Notes under the pieces: generated by a model
What the model was told of the DNA's origin: nothing
Database searches by the model: none
The model's input: the letters and a program-made list of their open reading frames with translations, nothing else
Made by a program: the position numbers and the translations under genes
Assembly (NCBI GenBank): GCA_003487805.1
Contig: DNNE01000076.1
Coordinates: 7,017 to 71,016, forward strand
Origin: Blastocatellia bacterium
Lineage (GTDB): Bacteria; Acidobacteriota; Blastocatellia; Pyrinomonadales; Pyrinomonadaceae
Length of the DNA: 64,000 nt
Direction of reading: 5' to 3'
Shown: positions 24,650-33,367 of the stretch, one piece after another
Position numbering within the stretch: the first letter of the stretch is position 1
How the letters are laid out: each line of letters starts with the position of its first letter

Positions 24650-26114
24650 TTGATCTTGATGTCAGCAGTTCTTTGTGCCGCGTGTTTATTAAGGAGATGA
24701 GACTCTGGTGGTGCTTGAAGCCAAGCAAATGAGCGGCTTTGGTAACTGAGCCTCCGGCATCTCTCAAGGCTTGTTCAATTACTGTTCGCTCGCCCGCTCG
24801 GACATGCCTTTTGATAGAGAAGCCTTCCCAATTGCGTTCTTTTGGAGGTTGATCCTTATGTTCCAATCGAGCCAAGGTATCAAATAGACTCTCTGCGCAA
24901 GCTATTAAGCGTTTTCCAGTGGAGGGATCTTGCGAACCTCTCAAAAGCCTAATTCCTGATTGATAGATCGAAACCAATTCGTTAGCAGGTATCTTCTCTT
25001 CAAGCTCTTCAATAATGCTTAACTTAGCGCGACCGGCGCCCTCGAGATCTCCGGTCGTTTGCGCAACTTCGATCGCACGTTCTAAAAGGGCCCTCGCCCG
25101 CGAATCATTACCCAACCGCGCCAGCGCAACGCCTTGGGTGGTAAGCGCCTCAGCAAGCAGCGCTTGCTGGTCTCCTTTCTCAAAAACTCTAACGGCGTTT
25201 CGCGCTATTCTTTCGGCCTCAACAATGTGGCCTTCCGCAAGCAGTGTCCTTGCGCGAGTGTCGTCAACTTGCGCCGCGGTTCCTCGATCTTTCAATCTTA
25301 GAAAAAGGTGATGAGCGTTATCGAGATGGCGATGCGCTTCCTTGAATCGTTGGATCGTATAGAACAGATGTCCGAGGTTCAGCTCAACGCGAGCCAAAGC
25401 ATGTACGTTTCCCGCTTGCTCATAGTGGAAACCAGAAGCGGCATACTCGATCAACGCCCGGTCCAAATAGTCTTCTCGGTTCTCGGGCGCAGACAATCGC
25501 CTGAGAACAAGTCCGTACTCAAAATGAAAACTTCCTTTGAGCGCGTGATCCGGACTCTGCTCGACAAACGGAATTGCTTGGTCGTAGAAGTGTAATGCCT
25601 CATTCAATCTTTGCGCCCAAACTTCGACGATTCCTGCGCGAATAAGAAGAATTGCTGTTAGCTCATGATTTTGGTCCCCTAGTTCGTCGAGCGCACTCGC
25701 CAAATGAATTCTTGCTTCGTCATAAGAGCCTTCGCGCCAGTAACACAGAGCAAGGTCGCCTCCCGCCTCAGCAGCTTTTTCCGATCGACCTATCTTTTCA
25801 AAGATTTCAAGACTCTGGGTGATGAGATTCTTCGCAGTCTCTTGACCGCTCACCATTTGACTTGTCTGACCAAGCCATCCAGCTAAAGCGCCCACACGGA
25901 GGAGAACATCTGCTCTGATAGCGTCCTCAAGACCCTCGAGTTTCGGCTCTTGATCGGGTGCTGGCCAGAATTCAATCAGTGCTTCGCGAGCTGACTCGTA
26001 TTGCCCCGTCTTTTCGAATTGTTTGGCAATGCGGCAGGAAAGTTCCGCCCGTTGTCTAGGAGATAGATCTAGACTTTGATTCTTGAGGGTTGCTAAATCC
26101 GACTCCAAGTTCAT
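24546..26114 (-). CDS. TPR protein with Fis-type HTH (regulator)
   Basis: 522 residues. An array of tetratricopeptide-like helices spans about 10-390 (for example DLALCYWREGSYDEARIHL; ALARVELNLGHLFYTIQRF; ALTTQGVALARLGNDSRAR). A Fis-type helix-turn-helix at about 445-485 (ERTVIEQALRDAGGSVTKAA, then LLGFKHHQSLISLINTRHK) would bind DNA. The last residues are read in a frame different from the receiver domain that follows. The divergent small secreted peptide gene at 26268 is the likely target. TPRs probably sense a peptide or protein partner. Confidence 0.8.
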   Translation of the reverse strand: MNLESDLATLKNQSLDLSPRQRAELSCRIAKQFEKTGQYESAREALIEFWPAPDQEPKLEGLEDAIRADVLLRVGALAGWLGQTSQMVSGQETAKNLITQSLEIFEKIGRSEKAAEAGGDLALCYWREGSYDEARIHLASALDELGDQNHELTAILLIRAGIVEVWAQRLNEALHFYDQAIPFVEQSPDHALKGSFHFEYGLVLRRLSAPENREDYLDRALIEYAASGFHYEQAGNVHALARVELNLGHLFYTIQRFKEAHRHLDNAHHLFLRLKDRGTAAQVDDTRARTLLAEGHIVEAERIARNAVRVFEKGDQQALLAEALTTQGVALARLGNDSRARALLERAIEVAQTTGDLEGAGRAKLSIIEELEEKIPANELVSIYQSGIRLLRGSQDPSTGKRLIACAESLFDTLARLEHKDQPPKERNWEGFSIKRHVRAGERTVIEQALRDAGGSVTKAAHLLGFKHHQSLISLINTRHKELLTSRSIVRKRRRHLLAKKKARKGDTYSALAVLANFSSSC

Positions 26115-26267
26115 GTGAGGTCGGCCTTTCTATATGAATGATAAAATCTTTTCCCTAGAAACTGAGCCCGAATGAATTACGCTCGAGGGAACCAAAGGCT
26201 CAGAAACCATGCTCGTCGGTAGCTTAAAAAGCTCGCGCCGCCGAATCACTCAATCTAAGGAGACAAG

Positions 26268-26531
26268 ATGAACAATCTAAGAAGACTCTCTCTCTCAATG
26301 ATGCTGATCTCTGTTCTGTCAATGGCAGTCTTTGCGGGCGAAACGAGTTCGCCGCCCTGTCCGCCACCTGACCCAGGCGAAACAAGTTCGCCGCCGTGTG
26401 CCGTGGCACAGATGACCTCAGACGAATCAACGGCGATCGGCCAATTAAACACCAATCAACCTGCTAACGCGACGGAAGTATTCTCTGCGATAGCCATTGA
26501 TGTACTGGAAAACGTGTTGCTCATCTTCTAG
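26268..26531 (+). CDS. Secreted peptide with two GETSSPPC repeats (87 aa)
   Basis: A strong AAGGAGA precedes ATG 26268. A signal peptide (MMLISVLSMAVFAG) leads into GETSSPPCPPPDP and an exact second GETSSPPC, then a 40-residue tail with a hydrophobic end (AIAIDVLENVLLIF). After cleavage the mature product would begin with the repeated Pro-Cys motif. Divergent from a TPR-Fis regulator. It could be a signalling peptide or a surface peptide; nothing in the sequence shows processing enzymes nearby. Confidence 0.7.
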   Translation: MNNLRRLSLSMMLISVLSMAVFAGETSSPPCPPPDPGETSSPPCAVAQMTSDESTAIGQLNTNQPANATEVFSAIAIDVLENVLLIF

Positions 26532-26832
26532 CGTCCGCTTTCGATTAATTAACAAACCGGGTGGCAACGATATCTCTCGCTGGCACCCAAGTATTAGTGT
26601 GACTTTTGAAAGCCCTCGGATAAGCCTAAGCCTGACGATGAGGCCTCTGAGCGACGCAGCATATGCCGGATGCATATTTCTTGCAACTAATCAGTTTTAT
26701 TTTGGGACAAATAGTTGCATGTTCGATATTTACTGCACTTTGCAACTTCGCATGCGCCCGGTTTGATCCAGTGGTAGGAAGTAGGTATTGCTAATTAATA
26801 AGCGCAAGCATTTCGCGTGAGGCTGAAGCTGT
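26532..26832. other. Intergenic region, nothing recognised
   Basis: An imperfect GGGTGgc...CACCC stem near 26560-26590 could end the peptide gene's message. No frame with protein-like composition is seen. Confidence 0.35.
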
Positions 26833-27930
26833 TTATTTCCTATAATCCTGTGTTGCTGCTCCAAACACATCTTTCAGCTGTTGCAAACTGGGAGTTCCTT
26901 GCATGCCGGATACTATCCCGACTGGTTTCGCGTAAGAAGCAATATCTAACGCTACGCCGTCTAGAATGGCTGGGTCTTTATCGATCGCGAGGCTTACTAA
27001 TCCCGCTAGATAGTTCAGCTTCAGGTCACGCCTCAATATCATGTCGGCTTCATTGAGTCCTTCGCTCGGTTTATCAACCGGGACCATAGGCCTGAATATT
27101 TCGCGAGCAAGGAAGATACGCAATTCCGCGAGTGAGTGAAAGATACTCTCGTCTGGAGGTGAGCCGGTGGAGTAACTATCGCCCGGAGTGATCGCTATTT
27201 GACCGCGATCGAGATTCCCCGCGTAAACATTTTGCCCTTTATATAGAACCAAGCCTCGTACTTTTGAACAACCGACCAGTGTCAGAACCGGATCCAGAGC
27301 CGTCAATAATCTTTCTATTGCTTTGGGATCGTCGACATCGTGGTATCTAACTTCGTCCGGCAAAGTTGCTCGATCGACTTCTGGAGCTTCGCAGATCGGC
27401 GGTGCTGGTTGTTTCTGTAGCCAAGTCTTGATCGATGTTGCGCCATTCTCATGTGCCCACTTAACGACATCTTCAACTGCAGTTTCTGGATGCAGCGGTT
27501 CAGAATCCGCACTCACCCCGTCGACCTTCCAGACGCCCTGCTCCTTTATCAATTTGTAATAGACTGACGAAGTGTTGCCGTTCCCTCTTGTAATTTCTAT
27601 CGTAACCTCAGCAACATCTCCGATCACATCTTCTTTCAAAACTTTAATTGTTTTGATCCCACCATGCTCTTTAAGCTCCATTGTCGTGCGTGATAAATCT
27701 TCCTTAACGGCCTCGATCCCTAATTTGTTGATCAATCGGCTGGAAAAGAAAGTAGCAGCGCCGTCAAGTTCGCCGCGCTCCACCGTCCTGCACAATTTTT
27801 CTACGCTCTTTGAAGGGTTCGCTGACAAGTTGCAGCCAGGGTGCATGCTCAACAGTTCGAGGAGCGCCAGTACCAAAAGAAGCCTTGACCACTTGGCGAA
27901 AACAGGGTTGGCGAGGATGAACGGTTTCAT
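26833..27930 (-). CDS. Lipoprotein with DUF4878-like domain (365 aa)
   Basis: Start ATG 27930 gives a lipoprotein signal (LLLVLALLELLSMHPGC) at about residues 17-33; the longer frame to 28014 adds 28 residues. The region after the signal (SVEKLCRTVERGELDGAA...; VTIEITRGNGNTSSVYYKLI; GVWKVDGVSA) resembles DUF4878-type periplasmic domains. The C-terminal half is helical and unplaced (LAREIFRPMVPVDKP). It would be anchored in the envelope. No operon partner on this strand. Confidence 0.65.
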   Translation of the reverse strand: MKPFILANPVFAKWSRLLLVLALLELLSMHPGCNLSANPSKSVEKLCRTVERGELDGAATFFSSRLINKLGIEAVKEDLSRTTMELKEHGGIKTIKVLKEDVIGDVAEVTIEITRGNGNTSSVYYKLIKEQGVWKVDGVSADSEPLHPETAVEDVVKWAHENGATSIKTWLQKQPAPPICEAPEVDRATLPDEVRYHDVDDPKAIERLLTALDPVLTLVGCSKVRGLVLYKGQNVYAGNLDRGQIAITPGDSYSTGSPPDESIFHSLAELRIFLAREIFRPMVPVDKPSEGLNEADMILRRDLKLNYLAGLVSLAIDKDPAILDGVALDIASYAKPVGIVSGMQGTPSLQQLKDVFGAATQDYRK

Positions 27931-28126
27931 GAGACAGTAATCCCCTAATTCAGTGACTCCGACTAAACACTCTGGTATAAGGAAAACAGAGCGCTGCGAT
28001 TGTGACTTTGACAACTAGAGAGCAACGCGACTGATGCCGCTCGCTCGGACAACTGCAAAAGTCCGGGCAAGCCTTATAACCGGCCATAGCGTATTACTAT
28101 TTAGTAAATCCGGCAAGGGTTCCATG

Positions 28127-28144
28127 TCAGGAGGTATGTCCTGA
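28127..28144 (+). promoter_or_regulatory. RBS hairpin before the 28146 HTH gene
   Basis: TCAGGA-ggtatg-TCCTGA: a perfect 6-bp stem holding half of AGGAGG, ending one base before the ATG. A homologous HTH gene at 46027 has its own stem around the same site, so control of initiation by structure is plausible. Confidence 0.5.
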
Positions 28145-28145
28145 T

Positions 28146-28400
28146 ATGGGCCGCTCTTTCCGGGAACGTCCTAAGAACTTAGGCCGTAAGCTGAAACGAA
28201 TTAGGTTGAATTTGGGTCTGACCCAGGACGCGATGATCGAGAAGTTGGGAGTCAGGGGAGAGCCGCTTTATCCAGCCAGTATCTCACAATATGAAACGGG
28301 TAAACGCGAGCCGCCACTTTTAGTTTTATTGCGATACGCGAAGCTTGCCGACGTCTCCACTGACGTACTTATCGACGATAAATTGAACCTGCCTCGTTAG
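28146..28400 (+). CDS. Cro/C1-type HTH protein (84 aa)
   Basis: A single-domain Xre-like protein: KLKRIRLNLGLTQDAMIEKL (helices 1-2), SISQYETGKREPP (recognition helix region), LLVLLRYAKLADVSTDVLID. ATG 28146 follows AGGAGG within a hairpin. About half identical to the HTH protein at 46027-46302 in module D. It lies about 500 bases from the plus-strand gene at 28658 and may regulate the sigma/protease operon beyond it. Confidence 0.8.
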   Translation: MGRSFRERPKNLGRKLKRIRLNLGLTQDAMIEKLGVRGEPLYPASISQYETGKREPPLLVLLRYAKLADVSTDVLIDDKLNLPR

Positions 28401-28422
28401 GAATAATAACGCGCTGCAAGCG

Positions 28423-28439
28423 CAGCAACACAGATTTAC
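28423..28439 (+). repeat. Dispersed 17-bp word, copy 1
   Basis: CAGCAACACAGATTTAC, also exact at 39704-39720 and with small changes at 41584-41601. All copies are intergenic in module C. Confidence 0.5.
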
Positions 28440-28657
28440 GACGACTTATCCATTCGTTGTTTTCAACCGAACGCGAATCCCTCAATTTCATTGGTAAGAC
28501 GTAATTCGGCGCGAACCGGACTTAATCTCTTTACAGCCGCGGCGCCGCCTGCCAGCAATAACCAATGTGCAGCGCTTCATTGTCTTCCTCGAGCGCCTGA
28601 CTCGGAGAGAAAAAGCGGCAATCGCGGAAGTATTAATCTTTCGAGATAAGGTGATTG

Positions 28658-28912
28658 ATGAGAGAAGAACAGATACCGCAACCGGATGAACGAGAGTTGG
28701 CGAAGCTACTACAGGCCTCCTTAGGTCCCGAGGACGACTGGGATGAAGATGCAGTTGAATTAATCCTCGACCTACACGGAATAAATTCAAAGAATCCCAC
28801 GGGGAGACTCAAACGCACAATCGACAACATTGTCCTCAAGAAACGCGATAGCGGCGAACACATTCCTGAGTCACTGCTTAACCTGCAACAAAAACTGGAA
28901 AATCTTAGTTAA
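28658..28912 (+). CDS. Short acidic protein, paralogue of the sigma-operon middle protein (84 aa)
   Basis: ATG 28658 follows AAGGTG. Residues LAKLLQASLGPEDDWDEDAV and ELILDLHGI align closely with MAKVLRVSLGPEEEWDDAAV / ELVLELHGI of the 29741-30190 protein, and both continue with a similar basic-acidic helix (RLKRTIDNIVLKKRDSGEHI against RLAQTITRIIQKRKNSGEEI). It lacks the longer C-terminal region. It may act as a stand-alone version or decoy for the same partner. Confidence 0.7.
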   Translation: MREEQIPQPDERELAKLLQASLGPEDDWDEDAVELILDLHGINSKNPTGRLKRTIDNIVLKKRDSGEHIPESLLNLQQKLENLS

Positions 28913-28973
28913 AGCACTCTTTTTTCCACTCCGTCTGCTCGGGTGTTGCAGATGGTCCTTATATATTAGAAGG

Positions 28974-29744
28974 TCAGGTCATTTCTGAAAGTAGAGTCAA
29001 CACTCGGTTGTACTTTGGTATAAGAAACGAATCTTCCATGATCTTTAGACTTGTGGATTCAATCCTAATCCAAGCCCACGCGGGAACCATCCCTTGCTTG
29101 TGTAACTGGTTCTCAGAAAGCTCATTTGCCAAAGCTTCAGATCCGAACTTTTTATTGATAGGAACATAATCCTTGAATCGATCGCCTCTTTTGACTTGCC
29201 GTACAACTCCGTTTCTGCTCTCCACGAGCGCGACCCAAACATCAGACAACTCAACGCATCTGACCGCCGCCGCAGTTAACGACGTTTGAAAACACTCGCT
29301 CACCAATTCACACGTGTCTATCGAAACGCCCAGTTCCCCAATCATCGCGCTTACCGCTTTCCGCGGCAATAGAAACTCCCCAGCGAATTGATTTGCTGCG
29401 GATTCGAATTCATTTGTCGACTTACCCAACAGTCCTATCCGCTTCTTGCTGCAAAACGCGCGCGAAATTCCGTGGCCAGGCAATACGTAGTGCCCTATCT
29501 CATGTGCAATCGTAAATCTCCTTCGGCGCTTAGACATGCCAGTACGAAGACCAATCACTCCCTTTGGACGGTTCTCGATCCGAACTAACGCACCTTCGAA
29601 GTCTGAAGGCACGTTGACCACGCTCAAACCAATTTTCCTTACGATGGTTGAGAGATCAACGGGAGGCCATATCTCAAGGAAAGCCAGCAAAGCTCGCGCA
29701 ACGTATTCAGGTGATCTACTTGCGTTGATGCTCATCGTGTTCAC
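28974..29744 (-). CDS. ImmA/IrrE-family metallopeptidase (256 aa)
   Basis: The zinc motif FTIAHEIGHYVLPGH (HExxH) and the downstream ESAANQFAGEFLLPRKAV helix identify the family. It has no N-terminal HTH of its own, unlike the module B protein. The C-terminal half (VALVESRNGVVRQVKRGDRF) is unplaced. It overlaps the upstream gene by four bases (29741-29744), so it is made with that protein. The likely substrate is the adjacent acidic protein or the sigma factor; that is inference from operon structure. Confidence 0.8.
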   Translation of the reverse strand: MNTMSINASRSPEYVARALLAFLEIWPPVDLSTIVRKIGLSVVNVPSDFEGALVRIENRPKGVIGLRTGMSKRRRRFTIAHEIGHYVLPGHGISRAFCSKKRIGLLGKSTNEFESAANQFAGEFLLPRKAVSAMIGELGVSIDTCELVSECFQTSLTAAAVRCVELSDVWVALVESRNGVVRQVKRGDRFKDYVPINKKFGSEALANELSENQLHKQGMVPAWAWIRIESTSLKIMEDSFLIPKYNRVLTLLSEMT

Positions 29745-30190
29745 ACGTCCTTAGTGTCGTCGGACTGTAATTCAGATGAAAGCGTATCCAATATCATTTC
29801 ATCGTTCTCCGAGAGGTCACCCATGCCTTTTCTAAACGCTTGAAGCACACGGTTCGACGCGGCACTAGGCCCCATTGTTCCCGGAGCAAACATTTCGTCG
29901 ATCCCGCGCCGCGCTTCAACCGCTTGAGTATCTTCTATCTCGCTCTCGCTGGTCAGACGCGACAACACCTTGCCAAGTGTTGGCGGGATTTCTTCGCCAC
30001 TATTTTTCCGTTTCTGGATTATGCGAGTAATCGTTTGGGCCAAACGAGAAGGCGCCGTGCCGGGGTCGATCCCGTGTAATTCGAGAACAAGTTCAACGGC
30101 CGCATCATCCCACTCTTCTTCCGGGCCTAGAGATACCCGCAACACCTTGGCCATTTCATTCGGATCCGGCATCTCAATTTTCTCTGCCAT
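29741..30190 (-). CDS. Acidic protein between sigma factor and protease; possible anti-sigma (149 aa)
   Basis: The N-terminal conserved block (LGPEEEWDDAAVELVLELHG; ITRIIQKRKNSGEEI) is shared with the 28658-28912 protein. A roughly 80-residue C-terminal extension (EIDEMFAPG-like, GPSAASNRVLQAFRKGMGD) is extra. It has no membrane segment, so it would be a cytoplasmic partner. Placed 26 bases after the sigma gene and overlapping the protease gene, it is the natural candidate for an anti-sigma or adaptor removed by proteolysis. No known anti-sigma fold is recognised. Confidence 0.7.
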   Translation of the reverse strand: MAEKIEMPDPNEMAKVLRVSLGPEEEWDDAAVELVLELHGIDPGTAPSRLAQTITRIIQKRKNSGEEIPPTLGKVLSRLTSESEIEDTQAVEARRGIDEMFAPGTMGPSAASNRVLQAFRKGMGDLSENDEMILDTLSSELQSDDTKDV

Positions 30191-30216
30191 GGTCTTCCTT
30201 ACCTCTGATTTGTAGC

Positions 30217-30762
30217 TTAAAGCATTGACTTATCCCAGAGAGGCCTCATTTTTCGATCGAACTTCCGGTGTAGATTTGTTACGCGCCGCGGATCGATTTT
30301 CAGTTCTTTAGCTGTCTTGCTCCGCGTCTCACCATCAAGTAAGCAATCGATAAATTCGTCCATCTGAGGGTCATCAGGAAACTGTGATTTGACCCATGCT
30401 ATTGTAAGTGGATTCTCGACCTTTTCACGCTCCCTTGAAAAACCCTCAAAGGCTGTTCTCACCAAGGCTCCAGGATCCGTTTCTTCAATCGATCCCTCGG
30501 TTCCGAGCCGTATGTTATTACGCCGGCAGCGGTCGATGAATAGACGGAACATTACCTTCCGACCGTAACGACAGAGATCGTCGATGGTAGGACATTTCAG
30601 CCATAGCTCATTTACGAGAATTCGCTCCATCGTGTCCTGTACCAAGTCGTCATAGGAGCAACCAACGACGGCTTTAGCTCGGCCTCCACACAACATAACT
30701 GCCCTGGCCTCCAACGCATTCTGTAACGTTGAGAGATTAAGTACGAGGGAGGCGTAGTCCAT
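30217..30762 (-). CDS. ECF-type sigma factor (181 aa)
   Basis: Region 2-like sequence GCSYDDLVQDTMERILV and YGRKVMFRLFIDRCRRNNI, then region 4-like DGETRSKTAKELKIDPRRVT with NLHRKFDRKMRP. Length fits a small ECF sigma factor. First gene of a minus-strand operon with an acidic protein and an ImmA/IrrE protease. Target promoters are unknown. The ATG at 30762 lacks an evident ribosome binding site. Confidence 0.75.
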   Translation of the reverse strand: MDYASLVLNLSTLQNALEARAVMLCGGRAKAVVGCSYDDLVQDTMERILVNELWLKCPTIDDLCRYGRKVMFRLFIDRCRRNNIRLGTEGSIEETDPGALVRTAFEGFSREREKVENPLTIAWVKSQFPDDPQMDEFIDCLLDGETRSKTAKELKIDPRRVTNLHRKFDRKMRPLWDKSML

Positions 30763-30926
30763 AAGTAACTACCAAAGCAAAAAAGTTTTCGAGGGCGGTG
30801 GTACTTTTCTAGCTTCTCATTCGTTAGAACTATAGAACACCACGGGCAGTTTCGGTAGCCCTACAAGATGTAACGGCCTCCGTTTGCGACCCGTGTAATT
30901 ACGCTCTGGAAGGAAGGCACATTCTT

Positions 30927-31445
30927 ATGGAAAGTGGCGAAAGCGTCTTTCAACTCGCATTGAAAGAGGCAAATGAACAACTCTCGCAGGTCGACGTTGA
31001 GTACGACGTGCTCAATTCAAAACTTAAAGATGTTACCGATAAGAAAACGATCTTACTTTCGACGCGCCTTGCGCTTCAGATCCAGGTCGGTGAAGTTGCG
31101 CCGCCGGAACCTCTCTCTTTCGCCCAGGCTATTTCAGCGCGCTCCAAAAATCACTTCAAGGGTATGGGTATGGCAGCAGCAGCTCGCAAACATTTAGCCG
31201 AAGTTGGACACGCACAGACTCACGCCCAAGTACTTGAAGCCCTTCTGAAGGGAAACTTTAAAACTCAGTCCAAACATCCGTCAGGTTCCCTGAGAACGGC
31301 GATGCAAAAGCGACCCGATTGGTTTCGCTGGGTGAAACGTCCCGCCGATCGCGGACGCTGGGAATTAGTTGAGTGGCCCATACATGACGAAAATCCGATG
31401 GCGCCACCGACCGCCGCCGCTCCTAGTCTTGCGCTAGTGCAGTAA
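30927..31445 (+). CDS. Coiled-coil plus winged-helix (HARE-like) protein upstream of transposase C
   Basis: An N-terminal coiled coil (about 1-50: LKEANEQLSQVDVEYDVLNS) is followed by a winged-helix domain that resembles HB1/HARE-HTH (MGMAAAARKHLAEVGHAQTH, AQVLEALLKGNFKTQSKHP, GSLRTAMQKRPDWFRWV, RGRWELVEW) at about 72-155. It ends 40 bases before the transposase start, on the same strand. A protein of the same layout (46552-47043) precedes the module D transposase, suggesting a recurring partner. It probably binds DNA; role is inferred. Confidence 0.7.
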   Translation: MESGESVFQLALKEANEQLSQVDVEYDVLNSKLKDVTDKKTILLSTRLALQIQVGEVAPPEPLSFAQAISARSKNHFKGMGMAAAARKHLAEVGHAQTHAQVLEALLKGNFKTQSKHPSGSLRTAMQKRPDWFRWVKRPADRGRWELVEWPIHDENPMAPPTAAAPSLALVQ

Positions 31446-31484
31446 CGTCTCGGAATGGACTTCACTGAGGAGAGAGCAGACGAT

Positions 31485-32459
31485 ATGTCACAAGAACCGT
31501 CTAGAGATTGGCATGCTTACAACGCGTCCAAAATCAACAAGAAACGACTGTTTCCAATTCTGCTTAGTAGACTATGTGCCGGCATAACCGAACCGTTGCA
31601 CACCTTCGGTCGACCGGCAATTCCACTCCGCGATGTATTGTTTGCAATGGTTCTAAACGTATTCAACAAGACTCCCGCCTCAGATTGTTTCCCGGACCTT
31701 TACGATGCGCACCAGAAAAAGCTAATTTCACAAATCCCCATGCCAGCTACGATTTTTAAGTACCTGGCAATGAAGTCAACGACTGCGCTGCTCCGGCGGT
31801 TGATAATCGAAAGCAGTTTGCCTTTGGCTCACGTGGAAACTGTTTTCGCCATTGACTCAACGGGCCTGGCAACCTCGCGCTACGTTCGCTGGATCGATCA
31901 TCGGTACGGAAAAAGCAAAGTGCGAGACAAGCGATCCTGGATCAAAGTTCATATTATGTGCGGCGTCCTCACGAACATCGTCACAGCCGTTGAGATCACT
32001 GGGCCAACAGCAGCCGATAGTCCTTATTTCAAAGTTTTGCTGCTAACAACTTTGCAGCATTTTCGCGTGAAAGAGGTGCTGTGTGATAAGGCGTACTCCG
32101 CTTTGAATAACTTGCTCTTAGCCTGGCAGAACAAATGTTTGCCATTCATCCCTTTCAAAAAAAACGCCAAGCCTGACCATCAAACGAAAGATCCGCTGTG
32201 GACCCGACTCTATCACTTCTATTCGCTGAACGCGGAGTGGTTCGAAAAGCATTATCACAAGCGCAGCAACGTGGAGAGTACCTTCTCAATGATCAAGCGT
32301 AAGTTTGAATCGGACGTGCGCGGCAGAGTGAAAACAACACAAGTAAACGAAGCACTCTGTAAAGTACTTTGTCATAACCTCTGTGTCATTATTCACAGCA
32401 TTTACGAGCGAGGGGTCGAGCCGGACTTTTGGAATGAGAAAGACAACGAAAGTCTTTAG
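31485..32459 (+). CDS. DDE transposase without SWIM finger (module C)
   Basis: Start ATG 31485 has GAGGAGAG nine bases upstream (a further ATG at 31455 is in frame). 324 residues of the same family as those in modules B, D and E: FAIDSTGLATSRYVRW (D), EVLCDKAYSALN (D), HYHKRSNVESTFSMIK (E). The N-terminal SWIM finger is absent, and it is the most diverged of the four. Preceded closely by a winged-helix gene. Likely acts on module C, and possibly A, ends. Confidence 0.85.
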   Translation: MSQEPSRDWHAYNASKINKKRLFPILLSRLCAGITEPLHTFGRPAIPLRDVLFAMVLNVFNKTPASDCFPDLYDAHQKKLISQIPMPATIFKYLAMKSTTALLRRLIIESSLPLAHVETVFAIDSTGLATSRYVRWIDHRYGKSKVRDKRSWIKVHIMCGVLTNIVTAVEITGPTAADSPYFKVLLLTTLQHFRVKEVLCDKAYSALNNLLLAWQNKCLPFIPFKKNAKPDHQTKDPLWTRLYHFYSLNAEWFEKHYHKRSNVESTFSMIKRKFESDVRGRVKTTQVNEALCKVLCHNLCVIIHSIYERGVEPDFWNEKDNESL

Positions 32460-32692
32460 TCTCCCGTCGTTGAGAACGTCATTCTGTACAGAGATGAGTG
32501 AGGGAGACTCACCGAGACGTTACGAATTTCCGGGGCAGGTGAAAGCAGCTCAGGGTGAATAAATCACCCACACCCCCCACATTTCTAGCTAACTCAACCT
32601 GCAACAAAAAAGCTGGCGACCAAAAAAGGCACGCGGTTCCAACAAAGTCGGGACTCCGTGCGCTCTCAGGATCTAGTATTAGGGATGCCGGC

Positions 32693-33367
32693 TTATTGTC
32701 GAATAAGCTCTCCCCGCGGAGTCCACCCTTCGTTGGGTGAGGGCAAATATTCGAATCCAAATTTTATTGGGTCACTTCTTCCGAAGCCATCGTCGTATGT
32801 AATGTCGCCGCTGACGTAGAGCGTTTCGCTCCGAGAGGTAATTGTTTTGGTTTCCTCTTTTCTAAACTGTGAGAGCTTAATGACCAAAGGCAATTTTGAA
32901 CCTGGAATGAGTTGTTGCCCTAAGTCATAATAATTTTCGGAACCTCCTACCGCATCGTTGCCGACTCTCCTGGATTCACGCACCATTACCCGTATCTTAT
33001 CCGCCGGAAGCTTGCCGACATTCTCAAGGGTTATCGTTACCTGACCCGCGCTAATATTCGCGAGTAGATTGTTAACCCCGACGTATGCCCGGTTGACGAA
33101 TAGGCTTTTTTTCATAATCTCGGTTTGCTCGCCCAACATAGTTTGCGTGCTTTGCATTGAATCAAGCTGTCCGCGCATCACTCTGAGTTGCCGGTGGTAT
33201 ACAAATGCCTGGAATGCTACTACTCCCAACAATAGAAGGCTGACCAAAACTGGGAGTATTTGGGTGAGTATCAGCGGGTTCGTCTTCCAAGCCCGCCAGG
33301 AACTAGAAGCCGTACCGTTTACAGGTGGTTCTGCATCACCGCGATCCATTTCAGGAGATTCATCCAT
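32693..33367 (-). CDS. Membrane-anchored protein with coiled coil and beta domain (224 aa)
   Basis: A membrane helix at about residues 34-54 (LTQILPVLVSLLLLGVV), a short coiled coil (LRVMRGQLDSMQSTQTMLGE), then a beta-rich domain (RAYVGVNNLLANISAGQV; ITLENVGKLPADKIRVMV; ETLYVSGDITYDDGFGR). Such proteins usually expose the beta domain. ATG 33367. No family name assigned. No obvious operon partner. Confidence 0.7.
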   Translation of the reverse strand: MDESPEMDRGDAEPPVNGTASSSWRAWKTNPLILTQILPVLVSLLLLGVVAFQAFVYHRQLRVMRGQLDSMQSTQTMLGEQTEIMKKSLFVNRAYVGVNNLLANISAGQVTITLENVGKLPADKIRVMVRESRRVGNDAVGGSENYYDLGQQLIPGSKLPLVIKLSQFRKEETKTITSRSETLYVSGDITYDDGFGRSDPIKFGFEYLPSPNEGWTPRGELIRQ

